From contig JAFCZU010000188.1 in assembly GCA_019314185.1 (NCBI GenBank), forward strand, positions 1 through 8,698: a DNA stretch of 8,698 bases, written 5' to 3'. The translations under genes were made by a program, and so were the position numbers. This stretch comes from Deltaproteobacteria bacterium (lineage in GTDB: Bacteria; Desulfobacterota; Desulfobacteria; Desulfobacterales; ETH-SRB1). Below the pieces are notes generated by a model. The model did no database searches and was not told the origin of the DNA. It was given only the letters and a program-made list of their open reading frames with translations. Positions 5,931 to 8,698 of the stretch are shown one piece after another. How positions within the stretch are numbered: the stretch's first letter is position 1; each line of letters starts with the position of its first letter.

Positions 5931-6335
5931 ATGACAGACATTGAATACAAAAAGACTATATTTGAAATTCTAAATAATTTTAAAGGCATTGAACCACTTA
6001 AAGAATTATTCTGGTCAGAATTGAACTATGATCGGGTTAATGAATCTCTTTCCCGAAGGGGTTGGCCTAAAACAGCAACTGGGGTCTTAGCGGAAGATCC
6101 TGTTCTGTTTGCTTCCGGTGGGCAGGGCGATGAGTTTCACATTATCTATTCACGTTTGTCATCGGATCGTCTTTTTATTACTCATGAACGGCCTGTTATT
6201 TCAAAGCTTTTGAATGATCATCCTTACTCGTTGTTTATATTCTCAAATAAGGCACAGGACAGATGGCATTTCATTAACGTTAAATATGTGGAAAAGTCAG
6301 AAATGTTGACGAAACACATATACTGCAGCCGGTGA
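5931..6335 (+). pseudogene. N-terminal remnant of a large Eco57I/PglX-like DNA methyltransferase
   Basis: A 134-codon frame whose residues 20-117 match, from memory, the conserved N-terminal domain of roughly 1000-residue Eco57I-type class I SAM-dependent DNA methyltransferases. Landmarks are LKELFWSELNYDRVNESLSR (23-42), a VLFASGGQGDEFHIIYSRL stretch, RPVISKLLNDHPYSLFIFS and RWHFINVKY. Those enzymes methylate adenine in host DNA in restriction or phage-defence systems. The match stops at NVKY; the remaining codons look unrelated, and the catalytic NPPY/F motif and target-recognition region are absent. So the piece cannot methylate DNA. The ATG at 5931 follows an in-frame TAG and has only a weak ribosome binding site. 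A separate small protein of this domain alone is the alternative. Confidence 0.6.
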
Positions 6336-6382
6336 TATTTGGCACATTATTATCAGAAGAAGTGAACGAAAGATGCAAATAA
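6284..6382 (+). pseudogene. Out-of-frame tail of the upstream gene overlapping the helicase start
   Basis: In a second frame a 32-codon open stretch with protein-like composition reads GKVRNVDETHILQPVIF, then GTLLSEEVNERCK, and stops at 6380-6382, overlapping the helicase ATG (6373) by 10 bases. Such short overlaps are typical of co-translated operon neighbours. It has no start codon of its own, so it is probably the original 3' end of the upstream gene, joined to the methyltransferase remnant by a deletion or frameshift between about 6281 and 6300. I do not recognise the family of this tail. Confidence 0.4.
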
Positions 6383-6894
6383 CCCCCTGCCACGCAAAAT
6401 ACTTCGCCTATGAGCTTACTCGTCAAGGCGGTGATGGTGTTGAACGTCTTTCCAGGTCTCTCTTTGATGCCTGTGTTGATCTGAATCCTCATCAAATTGA
6501 AGCCGCCCTTTTTGCAATACGCTCACCAATCTCAAAAGGGGTGTTGCTGGCAGACGAAGTTGGTCTTGGAATCAATCAGAAAGCAATGGGCGCTGGAACT
6601 TGAAGAAAAATTCAATCTTCCCTGTAAAATCATAGATGCAAAGTCATATCGAGAAGCTGTAAAAAACGGCAGCCTTAATCCCTTTGAAGATAATGCCATT
6701 ACTATAACCTCTATGCATTACGCCAGCCGTAAGATTGAGGAAACAAGAGCTGTCGGATGGGATCTTGTTGTAATTGATGAAGCGCATAAACTGAGAAATG
6801 CCTATCGGCAAAGCAACAAGATGGGTAAAATATAAGATGGGCTGTTGAAGACAAAAGAAAAATCCTGCTTACTGCAACACCTCTCCAGAATTCA

Positions 6895-8481
6895 TTGTTA
6901 GAGCTGTATGGATTGTCCACAATTATTGATGAACGCATATTTGGAGATTTGCCATCCTTTCGCACTCAGTATGTAAATATGGGCGGTGACCTTCCTGATT
7001 TGCGTGACCGGCTTCAGTTTTTCTGTCAAAGAACTTTGCGCAGTCAAGTGCTTGAATATATCCAATATACTCAGCGCAAACTGATAACTCAGCATTTTCA
7101 ACCTACAGATCAGGAGCAGAACCTATACGAAGCAATTTCAAATTTTCTCAAACGTGATGGCACCTATGCTATACCTGATCAGCAGCGTCACCTGACAACG
7201 CTTATAGTCCGAAAGCTTCTGGCATCGTCATCTCATGCAGTTGCAGGCACCTTAAAAGTTATGCGGAACAGGCTGATTGATATGCGTGATAATATTTCAG
7301 CTAAGCCTGATCTGACGGAAAGAATTGTTGAAGATGAAGAGATTGATGACGAGCTTGTTGATGAGCTTCTTGACAATGAAATCGATAAAAATGTTCAGGA
7401 ACCGGACAAAAAGCAGGTTAAGGCTTCTGAAACTGAAAAGGTAATCCGCAAAAAACTCGATGATGAGATTGACGAGCTTGACCGCTATATTCAATGGGCG
7501 GAAAGTATCGGCATCGACACAAAAGCAAAAGCATTGCTTAAAGCTCTTGATATTGGTTTTGAGAAAATGGCTAAAATGAAGGCTTCGCAAAAAGCTATTG
7601 TTTTTACAGAATCTATTAAAACGCAGATGTATTTAAAGGATTTTCTGGAAAATAATGGCTATGCCGACCGAGTTATTACGTTTAACGGCACGAACAGAAC
7701 ACCTGAATCCACACAAATTTATGAAAAATGGGTTAAGAGCCAAACAGACTCAGGACGTGTAACCGGCTCAAGAGCGGTTGATGTCAGAATGGCGATAATA
7801 GAACATTTTCAGAATAATGCAAATATCATGATTGCTACTGAAGCGGCCGCTGAAGGTATTAATCTTCAATTCTGCTCTCTTGTAATAAATTTTGACCTTC
7901 CATGGAATCCCCAAAGAATAGAACAGCGCATTGGCCGCTGTCATCGTTACGGCCAGAAACATGATGTGGTTGTAATAAATTTTCTAAACCGGAAAAACAG
8001 GGCGGACTGTCGTGTATATGAACTTTTGAATTCAAAATTCAACCTGTTTACCGGGGTGTTTGGCGCATCTGATGAAGAAATTGAAACTGCTTTTACCAAA
8101 CTACAGAACGAACTTGATGATAAAATTAAGACCAGGATTAATGATACACGCAGAATTCTTTTGGAAAATTTTGATGAAGATGTCCATGCCCGTCTGAAAG
8201 TTAATCTTGATGGCACACGGGAACGGCTGGATAACATTGGCCGTATGTTCTGGAGATTAACCCTGTTTATTCTTAATGACAGGGCTGACTTTGATGATAC
8301 CTCGTTTTCTTTTGAACTGAAAGATCCTCCGATAACTAATGCAAAACCCGGCCAATATCATATGATTTCAAAATCACATGTCAATATTAGCGGAGATTTT
8401 CTTTACCGACTGTCGCATCCGCTTGGAGAACATGTTATTGAATCCGGGAAAAAGCTGCAATGTGTCAAACAACATTGTTAA
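6895..8481 (+). CDS. Longest open piece of the broken SNF2 helicase (second RecA lobe)
   Basis: A 528-codon open frame that begins at an internal TTG; conserved helicase sequence in this frame already starts at 6829, so no true start lies here and there is no ribosome binding site. Residues 1-130 are the SNF2 lobe junction, starting at ELYGLSTIIDERIFGDL. Residues 145-200 form an acidic, probably coiled linker. KAIVFTES is at 233-240, motif V ATEAAAEGINLQ at 314-325, and motif VI RIEQRIGRCHRYGQ at 341-354 with its arginines intact. After FGASDE (389-394) the usual segment of about 25-30 residues seems absent, the text going straight to EIETAFTKLQ. The last residues after GEHVIESGK are out of frame. 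If translated alone it would lack the ATP-binding lobe. Confidence 0.7.
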   Translation: MLELYGLSTIIDERIFGDLPSFRTQYVNMGGDLPDLRDRLQFFCQRTLRSQVLEYIQYTQRKLITQHFQPTDQEQNLYEAISNFLKRDGTYAIPDQQRHLTTLIVRKLLASSSHAVAGTLKVMRNRLIDMRDNISAKPDLTERIVEDEEIDDELVDELLDNEIDKNVQEPDKKQVKASETEKVIRKKLDDEIDELDRYIQWAESIGIDTKAKALLKALDIGFEKMAKMKASQKAIVFTESIKTQMYLKDFLENNGYADRVITFNGTNRTPESTQIYEKWVKSQTDSGRVTGSRAVDVRMAIIEHFQNNANIMIATEAAAEGINLQFCSLVINFDLPWNPQRIEQRIGRCHRYGQKHDVVVINFLNRKNRADCRVYELLNSKFNLFTGVFGASDEEIETAFTKLQNELDDKIKTRINDTRRILLENFDEDVHARLKVNLDGTRERLDNIGRMFWRLTLFILNDRADFDDTSFSFELKDPPITNAKPGQYHMISKSHVNISGDFLYRLSHPLGEHVIESGKKLQCVKQHC

Positions 8482-8698
8482 GTTTGATATTTCTAATCAT
8501 CCCACACGAATTTCTGTTATAGAGTCTTTAAAGGGCCGGTCAGGCTGGTTGACGCTTCAAATGCTTAAGATTGAATCATTTGACGATACAGAATATCTCC
8601 TGTTTTCAGGATTTGACAATAACGGCGCATCGTTGGACCAGGAAACATGTGAAAAACTTTTTAACTGTAATGGAGTAGTTAAAGAACAAAGTATATCA
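8450..8698 (+). pseudogene. C-terminal continuation of the helicase in a shifted frame
   Basis: From 8450 a second frame stays open for 83 codons to the window end and continues the family sequence: VKFDISNHPTRISVIESL, SGWLTLQMLKIESF, EYLLFSGFD, SLDQETCEKLFNC. This is the conserved C-terminal region of this helicase group. The switch from the preceding frame occurs at the A5 run 8449-8453 and is best explained by one extra A. The rest of the gene lies outside the window. Confidence 0.7.

Larger units (their letters stand above)
6373..8698 (+). pseudogene. SNF2-family DEAH helicase (DISARM DrmD/RapA-like), broken and running off the right edge
   Basis: SNF2 helicases use ATP to translocate on double-stranded DNA; close relatives of this one accompany methyltransferases in defence loci. 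The fragments in order are as follows. Frame 1, 6373-6570: TPCHAKYFAYELTRQGG, DLNPHQIEAALFAIRSP, LLADEVGLG. Frame 2, 6572-6831: SIRKQWALELEEKFNLPCKI and VVIDEAHKLRN (DEAH at 6776-6787). Frame 1, 6829-8448: LLTATPLQNS, a polyacidic linker, and motifs V and VI. Frame 2, 8450-8698: the C-terminal part. Lesions: the Walker A GKT plus about 25 following residues are missing at 6570-6572 with a frame change; one base is lost in the A-run 6827-6830; one base is gained in the A-run 8449-8453. Without Walker A it cannot bind ATP normally. DrmD identity is less certain than the SNF2 family. Confidence 0.8.

Noticed and set aside
6821..8453. Programmed ribosomal frameshifting at the two A-runs of the helicase
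   Set aside because: The shifts go in opposite directions, the runs are short (four and five A), and the ATP-binding motif is missing, so decay or sequencing error is simpler.

Overview
The window most likely comes from a Gram-negative, probably deltaproteobacterial (Desulfobacterota, Desulfobacterales-like) environmental genome. This rests on the type of pst operon, moderate-to-low GC, and several intergenic repeat families that I remember as frequent in such genomes (heptamer TTCGATG and TTCAGGG arrays, ACGAAG inverted repeats). The taxonomic call is an inference.

Layout: positions 1-5069 are a healthy minus-strand region. It holds the start of a cold-shock protein gene (running off the left edge), then, reading right to left, a complete high-affinity phosphate uptake operon pstS-pstC-pstA-pstB-phoU. 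PstS binds phosphate in the periplasm, PstC and PstA form the inner-membrane channel, PstB is the ATPase, and PhoU links transporter activity to phosphate signalling and dampens the Pho response. Upstream of pstS lies a clear Pho-box-like operator: four tandem 11-bp units with TTAAC/CTAAC cores, ending 10 bp before a candidate -10. The three long non-coding gaps of the operon (pstS leader, pstS-pstC, pstA-pstB) each carry a different repeat element; the two short junctions (pstC-pstA, pstB-phoU) carry none.

Positions 5257-8698 (plus strand) look like a decaying defence or toxin locus. There is a PIN-domain (VapC-like) toxin with its middle deleted. Next comes a gene-poor spacer holding a perfect hairpin and a second copy of a 36-bp promoter-like element. 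After that is an N-terminal remnant of a large Eco57I-type/PglX-like DNA methyltransferase. Last is a long SNF2-family DEAH helicase (DISARM DrmD/RapA-like) that has lost its Walker A segment, is broken by three frameshifts, and continues past the right edge.

The methyltransferase plus SNF2 helicase pairing recalls phage-defence loci such as class 1 DISARM. What is visible is a broken locus, so I do not claim a working new system. The most interesting items are the four-unit Pho box, the duplicated promoter-like element, the repeated internal-deletion pattern in the defence genes, and the repeat-filled gaps of the pst operon.
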